Shown here piece by piece: positions 12,470 to 24,865 of a stretch of DNA of 64,000 nt. Where the stretch lies: NCBI RefSeq assembly GCF_011075055.1, contig NC_058140.1:11468668-11532667 (forward strand), in the 5' to 3' direction. Positions within the stretch are counted from its first letter, which is position 1. Every line of letters starts with the position of its first letter. A program made the position numbers and the translations under genes. Under the pieces are notes generated by a model, which saw nothing but the letters and a program-made list of their open reading frames with translations, was not told where the DNA came from and made no database searches. This stretch comes from Mangifera indica. Lineage: Eukaryota; Streptophyta; Magnoliopsida; Sapindales; Anacardiaceae.

Positions 12470-13000
12470 TTTCTAATTCATACAAGCTATATATCATTGA
12501 AAAGATGATTCAAAAAGATTTCTAACAAGCTATAATAGCACTCATAATTCATTCAATCAGACAGTCAAAACAGCAGATAAAGTCAGTGGCAAAAACTGCC
12601 TCCTCTGTTTATTTGATAAAATAGTCCTTGTGATTCATGCAATATTTAACAATCCAAATGATTCCCAATTCATACAAGCTATATATCACTGAAACGATAA
12701 TTCAAAGAGCTTTCCAACGAGATATAATAGAACTCATAATTCCATAGATAAGGCAGTCAAAACGTGAGATAAATTCAGTGACAAAACTGCCTCCTCTGTT
12801 TATTTAGTAAACCAGTCCTTTCGGTTCATACAAATATTTAACAGTCCAAATGATTTCTAATTCATACAAGCTATATATCATTGGAAAGAGGATTCAAAGA
12901 GCTTTCCAACAAGATATAATAGCACTCATAATTCATCAAATAAGGCAGCCAAAACATGGGACGAACGCAGTGGCAAAAAATGTAAATATTATGCAACTTT
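12470..13000. repeat. Tandem repeat of about 190 bp, three copies
   Basis: The string TTCATACAAGCTATATATCA recurs near 12,477, 12,669 and 12,860. Each is followed by a GAT/GAGATTCAA-AGA-TTTC segment, TATAATAGCACTCATAATTC, CAGTCAAAAC and, in the first two copies, CAAAACTGCCTCCTCTGTTTATTT. The period is about 190 bp. It is part of the large LTR. Confidence 0.75.
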
Positions 13001-13756
13001 CTGCCATGAACAAAATCATATACATAAACATCCCAAATAGCAAAACAATATTCCTCAACATCAAAATCATCATTTATAACATAGATCCAAGGAACCAAAG
13101 GCTTAAAACATGTCACATATCAAAGATGATATCCCTTACCTTGTTTCAAGCCAAATCTTTACAAGTTGGCTTCCTCCTCTTTGTTTTGTTTCCTTTATCA
13201 CCAAGACAACTTTAAATCAATACCAAAACACACTAACATATTCACATAACATGCATATAAACATAGATGAAAGGGAAAGAAAGGAGATCTTTGGTTACCA
13301 AAGCTTCCAAGGTGTTTCTTTTTTTTTTCTTTTTATTTTATCTTCCAATATCTATTCAATTTCTTCCTTTGGCTTCAAGAAACAAAAGAAAAGAACATGA
13401 CGAAGGCTGGCTGCTGGAGCTTTACGGGAGAAGATGTAAAATGATGGAAAAGTCTTCTCTTTCTCTTTATATCTAAAGTCTTATCTCTTTCTCTTTTTCT
13501 CTTTCTCTTTATATATATATATATACATATAAACACACATATACATGTAAAACAAATATATGTACTTAAAATGGAAAATATCTCTAAATAGAGTCAAAAG
13601 ACATAAATACCCCTGGAACATACCTGAGGGCATTACAGAGGGGCATTTTCGTCTCTGCATGAATTTAGGGTATTTTTGTTTAAAATTTAAATACAAAGGT
13701 AATTTCATTTTGCCCCTTTAACTTTGGGGCAATTTAATTAATTTCCCTTTTTACTA

Positions 13757-14206
13757 GGCCAAATGACTATTTCTTACCCAAGGTTTAATCTAATTTTAAA
13801 AGAATATTTGTAATAATTTAAAAACTTAAATATTTGTATATAAATTAATTTTTATTAAAATTTTTAGTTAAATATAGATAAAATTGTTATTTTGTCATTA
13901 AATCTTAAAACCTTAACCAGAATAGTAGTGGCCCGAGAAGGAAAACAAATCCTAGGGATAAAATATTAATTTTTCTAACTTTGAGAATAGAGATAAAGTG
14001 TTAGTTTTAAAACCTTGGGGGGGAGGGGAGGATGACATTAACTTTTAGGGTTTTAATGTTTAATAATAAAATAACGATTTTACCCTTATCTATAACATAA
14101 AAATTTAACAAAAGTTACCTACAAATAAGTGTTTGGATTTTTGAATTATCACAAATATACTTTTGAGATTAAGTTAAAAACTTGAGTGTAAAAATAATCT
14201 TTTGGC
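13757..14206. mobile_element. GGCCAAA-TIR element, copy 1 (Mutator-like MITE)
   Basis: Begins GGCCAAATGACTATTTCTTA and ends ...ATCTTTTGGC, the family's inverted ends, though the right end is diverged. The flanking 9-mers (TTTTTACTA left, TTTTTATAA right) agree at 7 of 9 positions. No coding capacity. Confidence 0.6.
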
Positions 14207-14335
14207 TTTTTATAATTTTCACTACAAAAATGTCAGTCACTTGTAATTTTGAAATTGTAGTCACATTAATTTTAAGGGTGGCAAAATGGACTAGTGAATT
14301 ATAATCATGCTATATCAAAAAAATAATATAATATA

Positions 14336-15430
14336 GGCCAAATGACTATTTCCCACCCAAGATTTGGTGTAAATCCAATTTTCTATCCACTAACTTTTAA
14401 AAATTAAATATTCATTTGTCTATTAAATTTTATTGTTATTGTCAAGGGTTAAATCACCATTTAAAACTTTTATTTAAACTCATATTTTAAGAGTATCTCT
14501 TAAGTTTTGAAAAACTGTTTTTTCCCTCAAATTATCTTTTTTCTTTAAGTTTTAAAATCTGCTATTTTCCCTAAATCCTAGGATTTCCTTGGCAAATTTT
14601 CAAAACCCCCCACATATTTTTTTCTATGCTTGTTGCCACCCCAAGGTTTTGAAATATTGTTGCCACACATCTCAATCTCTTATTTCATTCGTTAATGTCT
14701 TTCTAGCATCGTCCCCTCAGTCTCTAAGCACTAATCTGCCAAAGGGCGAGCCATCGTCAAACCTAATACCAGTCTTCAATGAGTACGCTCTTTCCCAACG
14801 ACCTTCAAAAGCAATTTTTGTTCTTCTTCGTGTTGTTGTTAACAGCCTCCTTCTAAGTTTCTTGTCGTCGTTGTTCACTAAGATCGAGCAAGTTTAGTGT
14901 ACACTACTTCGTCGGTGCCAACCTTCCTCCCAAGTGACTCCCATTGGCACAAAATAGGGTCAAAATCAAGCGAGATCTCTCACTCACTTTCAATCCCATT
15001 TTGCACTGATGGGAGTCACTATGGGAAGGACAAGGATGTCAATGCTCAATCTCAAAGGAGAAGCACGCCAATGACGAAGGAGTAGGACGCTGGCAACAAT
15101 TGAAAATTGAAACTAAAGAGAGGTGAAATTAGAATTTTTCAAAAAATAGGGGGGCACATAGATGGAAAAAATATGAGAATTGAAACCTTAGATTTAGGAG
15201 GGAAAAGTTATTTTTTAAACTTGAAAAATATGAGGTTAGGGAGCAAAAATAAAATTTTAAAACTTAAAAGTAATCAAAAATATAAGTTTAAATAAAATTT
15301 TTAAATGATGATTTTACTTTTGACAATAACCATAAAATTTAATGAACGAGTAAGTATTTAAATTTTTAAAAGTTAATAAATAGAAAATTAAATTTGCATC
15401 AAAACTTCGGAAAAAAATGGTCATTTGGCT
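14336..15430. mobile_element. GGCCAAA-TIR element, copy 2 (Mutator-like MITE)
   Basis: Starts GGCCAAATGACTATTTCCCA and ends in the inverse (...TGGTCATTTGGCT). It is flanked by the exact 9-bp direct repeat TATAATATA at 14,327-14,335 and 15,431-15,439. The inner part contains the family's CT-rich middle (about 14,580-15,090). Open frames of about 60-100 codons within it match nothing I recognise and are not called as genes. Confidence 0.8.
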
Positions 15431-15559
15431 TATAATATAATATGATTTTGCTTCATTCATACATAACATATACAATTGATCGTGTCGAATCTATCAACAA
15501 TGACATTCATATCATTATTAAAGTGACACAACACTCTTAACATGTTCTATCATACGAGT

Positions 15560-15595
15560 TAAACATGTCATGTCAACCATGGCATGACATGTTTA
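15560..15595. repeat. Perfect 13-bp inverted repeat
   Basis: TAAACATGTCATG at 15,560-15,572 and its exact reverse complement at 15,583-15,595 are separated by 10 bases, which could form a hairpin. No gene or terminator context is visible. The surrounding 15,431-15,970 is AT-rich without a supported feature. Confidence 0.6.
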
Positions 15596-15969
15596 GTTTG
15601 AGCCGATTAAGTTATTTTGTAAGTTATTTTATAAGAAAATACATAATAATTGTAATTGAGCCGATTAAGTAAAATCATAATATATTATATGATATTTTAT
15701 TCATATATTATAATAAAAATGTAATTAAGTTTTGTTTTGTTGTTACGATTATAAATATTACAATAACATTCTTATAGAATTACCATATGAATAATATTGT
15801 AGGATTGCAAATATATATATTTTTTAAATGCATTAGGGGCAAATGAATATTATCCTTCTATCTTGTTTTGTAAATTATCATATTCACATTCATGTATTTT
15901 TAAAATATAATTATATCTCCAATAATTTATAATACGACATTTATATCTTTAATTTATTATGTCTTATTT

Positions 15970-16350
15970 AGTTTTTTGAGGATGTAATTGTTATTTTACA
16001 AATTATTGAGCATTATGTTAAAATTTTAAAATTTCAAAAATACCTCCAAACTTTTTTGAATTTAAAATCTCCCCTTAAAATTTTCATTACCATCCCTAAA
16101 ATTTTCAAAAAATATAATTTACTAGCAAATATATAATTATGTGTTATTGACACCTTATTTATATTTGTGCTATAATTTGTTATTATTTTAATTAAAATTA
16201 ATATAAAATAGGGTACATAATTATTTTAAAATATTTTGAGAGTAAAATTTTATTTAATTTGAGACATTTTTGTCTTTTTAACAATTTAAAAAAAATATAA
16301 AGTTTTATTAACAAATTTAATAGATAAATAACAATTTAAGTTAAAATATG
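15970..16350. repeat. Dispersed old repeat, copy 1
   Basis: GAGGATGTAATTGTTA-TTT, AAATTATTGAG, ACTTTTTTGAATT and TAATTAAAATTAATA-ATA occur in the same order here and in the segment interrupted at 26,560-27,930. The two are diverged copies of one AT-rich element without coding capacity. From 16,350 to 16,720 I see nothing supportable. Confidence 0.55.
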
Positions 16351-16721
16351 AGATTCCGTTATTTCATCAAACCTCAGTGAAAAATAGTGAAAAATGTAAA
16401 ATAAATATTTATTAATATTAAGATTTAAAAGAATAAATTTTATTTGTCAAATTAGCACTCAAAAACCTACCGGTATAATATGATTTTTTTAATTTCAGGT
16501 TTTGAAACATGATATAAGATAACATCTGTATATACATATAAATGTTCTAATTACTTGGGCAAAATACTTTATTTTTATATATAATTTTTTACTATTTTCT
16601 AAATTACTTAATACATTCAGATTTCCTCAAATAATACACAGTTGCTGCGCACTGTTAATAAAACTGTTCAATTGCACCTAACAGTACTGGACTAGCATGC
16701 AATTCCGAAGTTCTATTTATG

Positions 16722-17618
16722 TGATTTAAAAAACTCAAAATTTTATCCATAAATTTTTAAAATAAATAAAATTTATTAGTTTTAAAGATAAAATTATTAT
16801 TTAATTAATAATACTAAAAAATATAAAAATTTATAATATTTTCTCTCCAAAACCTCGAAAATTAATAATTTTCCTTATGATTAAATTTTGAAGAGCGATA
16901 TTTCTCCCATAGGGTTTCAATTTTTCAGGCAAACCTCTTCCTCTCTGACAATCAACACCCTTCAACTGTCTCTCACCCTTTTCCAGTCTCATCCTCGCTA
17001 GAGAAGACGAATATTCGTTTAGACGAAGTCGAATCATCTTGTTCCAAACGAATCAAATAAGATGATTCTCGTCTTCATCGATTCCAGATAAATCGACAAA
17101 GAAGAGAAATCATCTTCGTCAAGAAATTTAAGGCATTGGAGCAAAAATCAACATGACACCGAAGTAGAAATCGACAAAGATGCGAACCATTTCTCGATGA
17201 AGACGAGAATCATCTTAGTAGATTCGTCTATATGAAAACGATTTATCTTTGTCTAGACGAATACTCATCTTATTCAATGAAGATAAGACCATAAGAAAGG
17301 AGAGAGACAGTCGGAGGGTACCGATTGCCAGAGAGGGAGAGGTTTGCATGAAAAATTGAAATTGCTAGGGGGGGAATGCAACTTTTCAAAGTTTAATCAT
17401 AAAAGAAATTGTTAGTTTTTAAAATTTAGGGAAAAAAATAATATAAATTTTTATATAAATGTATATTTACTACATAATTTATGCGGATATTTTATCATTT
17501 CATTTTTAAGGGTAAAACTATCATTTTAACTTTATCCTAATAGAAATCATCGTATTAACAACTCATGGGTGGGACTTTGGAGATGCATCAAACATTGGGT
17601 GGGAATAAGTCTCTGGCC
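16722..17618. mobile_element. GGCCAAA-TIR element, copy 3, left end lost
   Basis: The right terminus (ATTGGGTGGGAATAAGTCTCTGGCC) and the family's internal GACGAAG/CTTCGTC-rich middle with AATCATCTTCGTC strings (16,980-17,290) are present. The left GGCCAAA terminus is missing, so the start is approximate. A diverged fragment of a further right end lies at about 17,840-17,880. Confidence 0.55.
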
Positions 17619-18745
17619 TAATATGTGGCTCCAAGTTGGTTTTACCGAGAAGCTTTAATATCCACAAATAGTATTTTATTTTCATTTATTTGTCATGAAA
17701 TTGGGATAAAAATTTGTCATTGAAACGAGTTCTATTAAACACTGGATTATGCATCTATTATAATGTTTTTAACTATTAATCTTAAAAATTAACGATTGAT
17801 TTTGTTAGATAAATAAAAAAATTATTTATTTTAAACTTAAATATTGAAACTCTACTATTTCATCGAACATTGGATGAGAAATAGCCATTTGCATCGTTTT
17901 GCTACACCTAGGTGACATTGTTGTCAAACCATGGGTAGGGCAAACAACCCACATTAACTATGAATGTGGTGGTGGTGACTGTTTGGTGTGGGAAGGTCTT
18001 GTTGCAAAACTTTAAATCATAAACCTTAAACTGATATGTAATTTTGAATTTTTTTATAATTATTATTTTTATAAAAGATTTTTCTTGATAATTATTTATA
18101 AATATATTCGGAGGGTTTATTGTATACAAATGTTAGCCAACTCTTCAGCGGCTATACAAGGATAACCAAGCAAATATATAATGACAATTTTGCCATCATC
18201 CCTAACATTCCAATACTTATGAAAATCCAAACAGCCTGCTGCATCGTTCGACTCTCACTTTCAACAAGCATTTCGGGCAATGCTCATGGAAAAAAACACG
18301 ATATCCAATAAGAAAATTCTCTCAATCCAAGTATTTAATAATATATTTGGTTTGTCTATTGTCTTTATTAACAACTGATTAGATTTTAAGGTCTATTGTT
18401 GTTGAAATCAAATGCAGAGGTTGGGCTGGCATGATTTAGTCTAGTGGGCGAATCACACCCACTATACTTAAAAATATTTTTTTGCCCTCATAGTATTGAA
18501 CAAAATTTTTTGAAATTGTTTTTTTTTTTTTTTTTTTGGTTGGATACAGAGGATAGTAAACCTCTACAAGTGACAACACGATTATGTATATTGGTGATAA
18601 TTAAATAAGACAAGATATACCAAGGCTTGTGGAGTCGTTGAGCCTTCATTTGACTATAGACCTAAGGTAATAGTACATCCGCATAATAATGAAGATTGAA
18701 GGTTTTATCATACGGTTATTCAACACTATAATAACTTTATCATAT

Positions 18746-18994
18746 TGTAACACTCTAGGTCCAATAACCCGGTCCACTGTTAAGATATTATTCACTTTGG
18801 ACACACAGTCCATCATGAGTTTGCTTCTGGGCTTTACAACCCAAAACGCGTCTTAACAGTTAAGAAGCTCACAGACTATTTAACCAATTCAATTCTCCCA
18901 CCACTAACCAATGTGGGATCCAAAGACAGAGCACACACAGACCCAACATCTCTCCTGTGCTTTGTCGATGTGGGATTCACCTAGGGGTATCACA
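18746..18994. mobile_element. TRIM-like solo LTR, 249 bp
   Basis: The sequence starts TGTAACACTC and ends GGGGTATCACA, and is flanked by the exact 5-bp direct repeat CATAT (18,741-18,745 and 18,995-18,999). It contains CCAATGTGGGAT and GATGTGGGATTC, strings often seen in short plant LTRs. There is no internal region or second LTR, hence a solo LTR. The surrounding 17,890-18,740 and 19,000-19,376 hold only AT-rich DNA and a 20-base T run near 18,520. Confidence 0.7.
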
Positions 18995-19376
18995 CATATT
19001 ATGTGTGCTCTTGAGTAAAATAATACTAGGATTTTAGACGTTTTAGTATTAACCATCTTAAGCACTTATAGATTATTTATTATCAAACTACATATTGATT
19101 TTTTTTTTCAAATTTCTCCACCTTAATTAAATTCTTGGATTAAATATGGTTTAACTTTGTGCAAAAACTAAAAGGTTGAACATGATTTTTTTTATTTACC
19201 AAAAATTACTTTGCACAAAAACTCTTAGATACAGAGGTTAAATTGTTAAACACTATTTTAATGACTATATTCATATAATTTATAGAGTATTCGTAAAAAT
19301 TATTTTGATAAAAATCGTTAAAGCCCTCCAATAAAGTTAATTTAATTAATTATCTTTTATATAAAAATATTTTTAA

Positions 19377-20232
19377 GGCCAAACTACTATTTCCCACCCA
19401 AGGTTTAGTGAAAAGACATTTCCCACTCGTTAATATTAAAAAAACATAAATACTTACCTATTTATTAAAATTTACTGTTAGTGTTAAAGGTTAAAATATC
19501 ATTTACTAAAAATATTTAAAAAAACTAAAAATTTATTATATTTTTTCTCAAATTTAAAAATCTAACAATTTTCATCACCCAAGATTTGAAAAGTGATTAA
19601 ATCCCCCTTAGGGTTTTCTTCTCCTCTCTAGCCACTTTCATTCTGATCGACTGCTAGCCTTTCCCACCCATCTTTCCTTTCTAGTCGTCTCTCTTGGTGT
19701 TGACCTGTCGTCGTGATGATTCGTTTGGATGATGAATAATTCACCTAAATGAATCATCTTCGTCTGGACGACAAACGATTTGTCATCATCTAAATGAAGA
19801 TGAAGGGTTGACCGACTTCATCTTCATCTAGATGATGACGACTTGTCATCGTCCAAATAAAGAAGATTTGTTTGAATGAATCGAAATGACGATGAGTGAT
19901 GAAATTTCAACATCGAAAGACATGGTTGAGAAGGAGAGATGAGTGAGAAGGGTAGCTTGTTCGCTGAAATGGAGGTGATTAGAGAAGAGAAGAAAATTCT
20001 GGGGGATTTAATCATTTTTCAAACTTTGAATAAAAAAAAAATATTAGATTTTTAAATCTAGTGGTGACATATGATAAATTTTTAATTTTTTAAATATTTT
20101 TATTAAATAATATTTTTACCTTTAATTCTAATAATAAATTTTAATAGATAGGTGAATATTTAAAATTTTTTAAATTAACATATGAGAATTAGTTTTTCCA
20201 CTAGACTTTGGGTGGGAAATAGTGCTTTAACC
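19377..20232. mobile_element. GGCCAAA-TIR element, copy 4 (Mutator-like MITE)
   Basis: Ends are GGCCAAACTACTATTTCCCA and, inverted, GGTTAAAGCACTATTTCCCA. The exact 9-bp direct repeat TATTTTTAA flanks it (19,368-19,376 and 20,233-20,241). The middle carries several GATGAATCATC/CGTC repeats that form imperfect inverted repeats. It lies just upstream of the RER1 transcription unit. Confidence 0.85.
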
Positions 20233-20399
20233 TATTTTTAAATGAATATTTAAGAAACAAAACTAGAAAAGAGCATCTTCAATACGGCAAGATAATATTC
20301 CCGTTGTACGTGCGTTGTAACGGCCCCGGTAACTCCGTCTTTCGACCAACTTTCAATTTCAACGGCGTCACTGTCCGTAAATCCCCGTTGAAAATATAT

Positions 20400-21421
20400 A
20401 AGTAAAAACAGAATTTAACGTAAAACAGATAAAACAAAAATAAGAAAACACTAAGGTATTACTTTTCTTTTTGATTCTCTTACAAGATCTGGTCGCATTT
20501 AGCTTCCTCAATCAATTCGAGTCTTGAGTTCAACCTCCAAGATTCATTTCAAGGTCAGCTCTTTCTCTTCTTTTCAGCTAATTTCTTTTCTGTTTTGTGT
20601 TCTTCTTGAACGTGATTAGGTTTTTGCTTGTATTTCATTGGGTTGTTTACGCGTTTTTAATCTTTCTGTTTGTATTTGTGTGCTGGAACCCCTTGATTTT
20701 TCAATGATTGGTGCTTTTTAATCTGGGTCTTGTTGTTATCTTTCTTGGTATGTTTCGTTTAGATCTGTTCTTGAAGTTGTGAGATAATTCTGCTGTTTGG
20801 TGTTGGAAAGCCCTAGTTTTCTGTTTATTGGTGAGAAATTTGAGGATGCTGGGAATTGGAAATTCATAATTTTGGATCTTATATGTAGATTTGTATGTTT
20901 TGGGTATTGGTTTGGATTTTGAGGTAATGACTAGATAAACTTGTTAGGTTAATTAGTTTCATTTTGTGCTAATAATATGCTTTATAGTATTCTTTTTCAG
21001 TTTTAAATGGTGCAAAAGGTTCTTTTTATTTCCTTTTTTTTCTTTCTTTGGTCACTATATATAATTATTTAACCATAACAATCGTGTGATGATGCACTAA
21101 CATGCCATGTTAATGTGTTAATGTTTATTAAATAAATACTCGTGCCTGTATCTATCGTGAGTGGGATGTAGATTTTGATTATTGAATCTTGATTCAAAAC
21201 AGAATGACTATTATAATCATTGTTTGAGAAGCTTCGACTGGGATTAGATCTACAAGCTATTTTATTCATTGGGGTTCGGATTTTTGTATATAAGAATCAT
21301 TTGATCGAATTATACGCATCTTAATTATTTTTATATGTTATATTTGTTGATTTTAAGTATATATGTTTCATTTGACTGGATTCAGACATTTTATTCACAG
21401 GATTTTTTAAACTTAAATTGA
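20400..21421 (+). other. RER1 5' leader with a probable leader intron
   Basis: A pyrimidine-rich leader near 20,460-20,553 ends in CAAG/GTCAGC, a good 5' splice site. A T-rich stretch follows, and TTATTCACAG at 21,391-21,400 is a good 3' splice site, 21 bases before the RER1 ATG. This suggests a leader intron of about 850 bp, as many plant housekeeping genes have. The transcription start is not determinable by eye. Confidence 0.5.
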
Positions 21422-23005
21422 ATGGAGGGAGTTGGAGGCGACGGCGCCTCAGTTGCATCACCTGTCTCTCAATGGGGACATGATGCTTGGAGGATGTATC
21501 AGTATTACCTAGATAAGACTACCCCACATATGACTTATAGGTGGATTGGAACTCTTGTTGTTGTTGTGATCTACTGTCTGCGGGTTTACTATGTGCAAGG
21601 TTTTTACATCATTTCCTATGGTCTTGGGATATATCTTCTGAATCTACTAATTGGGTTTTTGTCGCCTCTGGTTGATCCTGAGATTGAAGTTTCTGAAGGG
21701 CCTATATTGCCAACAAAGGGTTCAGATGAATTCAAGCCTTTCATCCGCCGACTCCCGGAGTTTAAATTCTGGTAAACAAGAATTTTTTTTTTAATAATGT
21801 TGATGACAGCAGTTGCATTTTTCAAATCTAGTGGGGAGATCTCTTTAACATTGTGGTTCCTACTTCACATAGTGGATGATTGAAGTCCTCTTCATTACTT
21901 TATAGATTACTTTGATATTTTTGGTAGTTTTGTGTTTTATTCTCTCCACTTATGAAGGCAGACAGTAAAATCATCATGTGGGATTGACCAGATGGATTTT
22001 AACTTATAAAATTAGGTGTGTGGGATGTGGTTGTGTTTTGAAAATATTGAACCTCCTTGGACCTGTTTACATTACATATGATCAAGTTATATGCTCGATC
22101 TAATCTGTGAAGTTAGTCATCCAAGGACCCATTGGGAGCTTCCTGCTGCTTATCCTTGTTGGTAACGTATATAATGTGGAGTCTTCTACTGTGAGCAGTA
22201 TTTCTTAAAGGCTTAAGTTCTCTTACCCCAATTGTTTGATAAGTGACAATGTGGAGTCTTCTACTGTGAGCAGTATTTCTATGCTTGATGAAATGGTTAT
22301 ATAGTAGTATTATGTTTAGTATGTGTAGTTCTAAAGGATTTGTTTTTCCATAGTGTTTTAGCTATGCTCTTCTAGTAAATTCTTATTTTTTAATAATCAT
22401 TGGCAGTTTTTTTAAAGGCAGACTTGACATGGCACCTTAGAGCGTTCTATAGTGCTTAGAACACTAGAAAGTTTCACAGAAGACATGATGAGGGAGCCTA
22501 GCCAATTAGTAAATGTGATGTTTGTCGGCCTAAAGAAATGTACTTTACAATGCATGATAAACCATTTTTATATCAAGTTGTGTGTCTGTGAGGTTATTTG
22601 CCTTACATTTTTCTTGTACTGTTTGTTTGAGAATAACATATTGATCTGCTGCTGTTTTTTTCCAGGTATGTCATGACCAAGGCTTTCTGCATAGCATTTG
22701 TTATGACATTCTTTTCTGTATTTGATGTTCCTGTGTTTTGGCCTATATTGCTTTGTTACTGGATTGTTCTGTTTGTTCTTACAATGAGGCGCCAAATTGC
22801 ACACATGATAAAATACAAATACATCCCATTCAACATTGGAAAGCAGGTAAGCTCCAATCACTCAATGACGGTGGCCAGAGATTTCCTCTGATAGGACTGT
22901 AAAGTAACCAATCTGTTTTTTTTTTTCTTTTTTTGGCTGACTAAATTACAGAAATATGGTGGTAAGAAACCTTCAACAAGTGGTGGTGGCCCCCGTGGTG
23001 ACTGA
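21422..23005 (+). CDS. RER1: RER1 retention-in-ER sorting receptor
   Basis: Coding exons are 21,422-21,771, 22,666-22,846 and 22,952-23,005. They join in frame at GT-AG introns (TTCTG/GTAAAC...TTTCCAG/G; AAGCAG/GTAAGC...ATTACAG/A) to give 194 aa, the usual length of plant RER1 proteins. The protein has a short cytosolic N-terminus with [15 protein letters not shown] and then four hydrophobic segments: about residues 41-60, 61-85 (ending [10 protein letters not shown]), 117-135 and 138-157. [20 protein letters not shown] follows, with a basic, Gly-rich tail. RER1 cycles in the Golgi and returns ER membrane proteins by COPI. The first intron contains a 75-bp tandem duplication (near 22,173 and 22,248) that is single in the inverted copy. 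No lesion is seen, so I take this as the functional gene. Confidence 0.93.
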
Positions 23006-24865
23006 AGCATAGCTGATTCATAAATAGAAGGGACCAGATGTGGGAAAATTGATGATAATTGATTTTTTCCCCCTTTCAAAGTTCATTTGGTTCTTACATA
23101 TATTTTGAAGTTCAGTTGTGCCTGAGGTGTGCCGATGTTGCAGAAGTGAAACTTTAATGTTTATACTCATGTTATGAAGATTCAATTTAGATTTCAAGAT
23201 TGTTGGCAATGTAATTTGCAGGACCCAGTTTCATGAATGATTAAGTGGGAAATTTTTCATGTGCTAGTTATGCCAAAATGTAATGTTAGCAAAAACTTCT
23301 TTAAAAGACTTACTGACATATTAGGGAGTATGCTTATTCTGTACATTTACTTGCTTCATGACATTGCACTTTTACCTTCACCTTGAATGTGGAATGGTTT
23401 CAACTTACATTAGGACTCATATTATATATTAATTTTTGAAAAACCCCTAACCTGTGGATTTGAAGTTCAAGTGCTCCTATTATCCTTTGGAGGATCAACC
23501 CCACATGGCTTGAGGCTAAGCTGAGCTCATTCAAAGTATGGTTATTCTGAGCCTTACATGCAAATGCGATTATATAAGTTAGCATCCTTCTATTTTTTAT
23601 CTTATATTTAATAATTTTTTTTTATGATAGTTTTCTTCTCTTAAATTAGGATTTATAAACTAATTTTAATTGTCATTCATAATGATCTGAGAATTTTATT
23701 TATAAATATTACATTTAATTTATTTAATAACATAAAATTATAAAGAACTTTTTAGAAAATAATTAAAATAAATTAAAAATTAAAAATTAAAAATTAAAAA
23801 ATGATAATTCATAAAGGGGATAAAGACTCACTGCGGGTGTGTACGGACCACAAGTTTGGCGCGTTTTAAGAAATTCTTCAAACCAAACTAAAAAGGAGAT
23901 TCAGAACAAAATTTAAATTAGAATAAACTATTTTAGATTTTAATTTAAATCAAACCAAACTGAAAAAATAAAGTTTTGTCTAGTTTGGATATATAGTTTG
24001 AACAAATTAAAAATATTTTACTTATAAATATTTCATACTTTATAAATAATAATTGAATTATAGTTATTTATGATATAAAATATACATGCAAAATGAACAT
24101 GAGATGTATTTTCGACAACAATACAATTTTTTCAATTTGAATTTGAGAACATGAAAAATATTATAATTTGATTGAATAAAATTATAATATCATTGGCCAT
24201 GAGAGTACAAATTATGTTGAAAAGAATAATATGATTGAATTTATTTATTTATTTTAGAAATATACATCAAGGGCAAGACATTGCATAATTTTTAGAATTT
24301 CTACTTCAAATAATCATTTATGCAGTGTAGATATTATTTTAGTTTATACTGCTTCAAAAGCTTACACCATTAAACCTGTAAGATAAAATAGACCAAACAA
24401 ATGAAGTTCATGAAAAGTAATGTGCATATATTAAGAGTCCTATAGTAAGTTGAAACCATTCCACATTCAAGGTGAAGGTAAAAGTGCAATGTCATGAAGC
24501 ATGTAAGTGTACAGAATAAGCATATTCCCTGATATGTCAGTGAGTTCTTTTAAAGAACATTTTGCTGACATTACACTATGATATAACTAGCACATGAAAT
24601 TTTTCCCACTGAATCTTTCATGAAGTTGGGTCCTGCAAATTGCATTGCCAACAACCTTGAAATCTAAATTGAATCTTCATAACATGAGTATAAACATTAA
24701 AGTTTCACTTCTACAATACCCGCATACCTCAGGCACAACTGAACTTTAAAATATATCTAAGAACCATATGAACTTTGAAAGGGGAAAAAATCAATTATCA
24801 TCAATTTTCCCATAGCCTACCAATTTCCCACATCTGGTCCCTTCTATTTATGAATCAGCTATGCT

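Larger units (their letters stand above)
11359..13637. mobile_element. Large solo LTR (2.28 kb) with exact 5-bp TSD
   Basis: The element starts TGTAACATCC and ends GGGCATTACA, i.e. with TGTAA...TTACA inverted ends as LTRs have. It is flanked by the 5-bp direct repeat GAGGG at 11,354-11,358 and 13,638-13,642. No gag, pol or primer-binding site is seen, so it is best read as a solo LTR of a large-LTR retrotransposon (Ty3/gypsy or a LARD-type non-autonomous family; I cannot decide). Inside are a 16-bp CCTACTACGG-type minisatellite, a 140-bp pyrimidine tract and a 190-bp tandem repeat. Short open frames within it are low-complexity artefacts. Confidence 0.75.

Noticed and set aside
12213..12476. 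87-codon open frame rich in Phe/Ser
   Set aside because: It translates a pyrimidine tract within the solo LTR; low complexity, no homology.
14589..15295. Three short plus-strand open frames of 62-102 codons
   Set aside because: All lie inside a non-coding TIR element bounded by a 9-bp TSD, and no motif is recognisable.
21616..21825. Antisense frame over RER1 exon 1
   Set aside because: Shadow of the coding exon on the other strand.
22568..22861. 97-codon minus-strand frame
   Set aside because: Antisense of RER1 exon 2; the same shadow appears over the inverted copy at 25,008-25,295.
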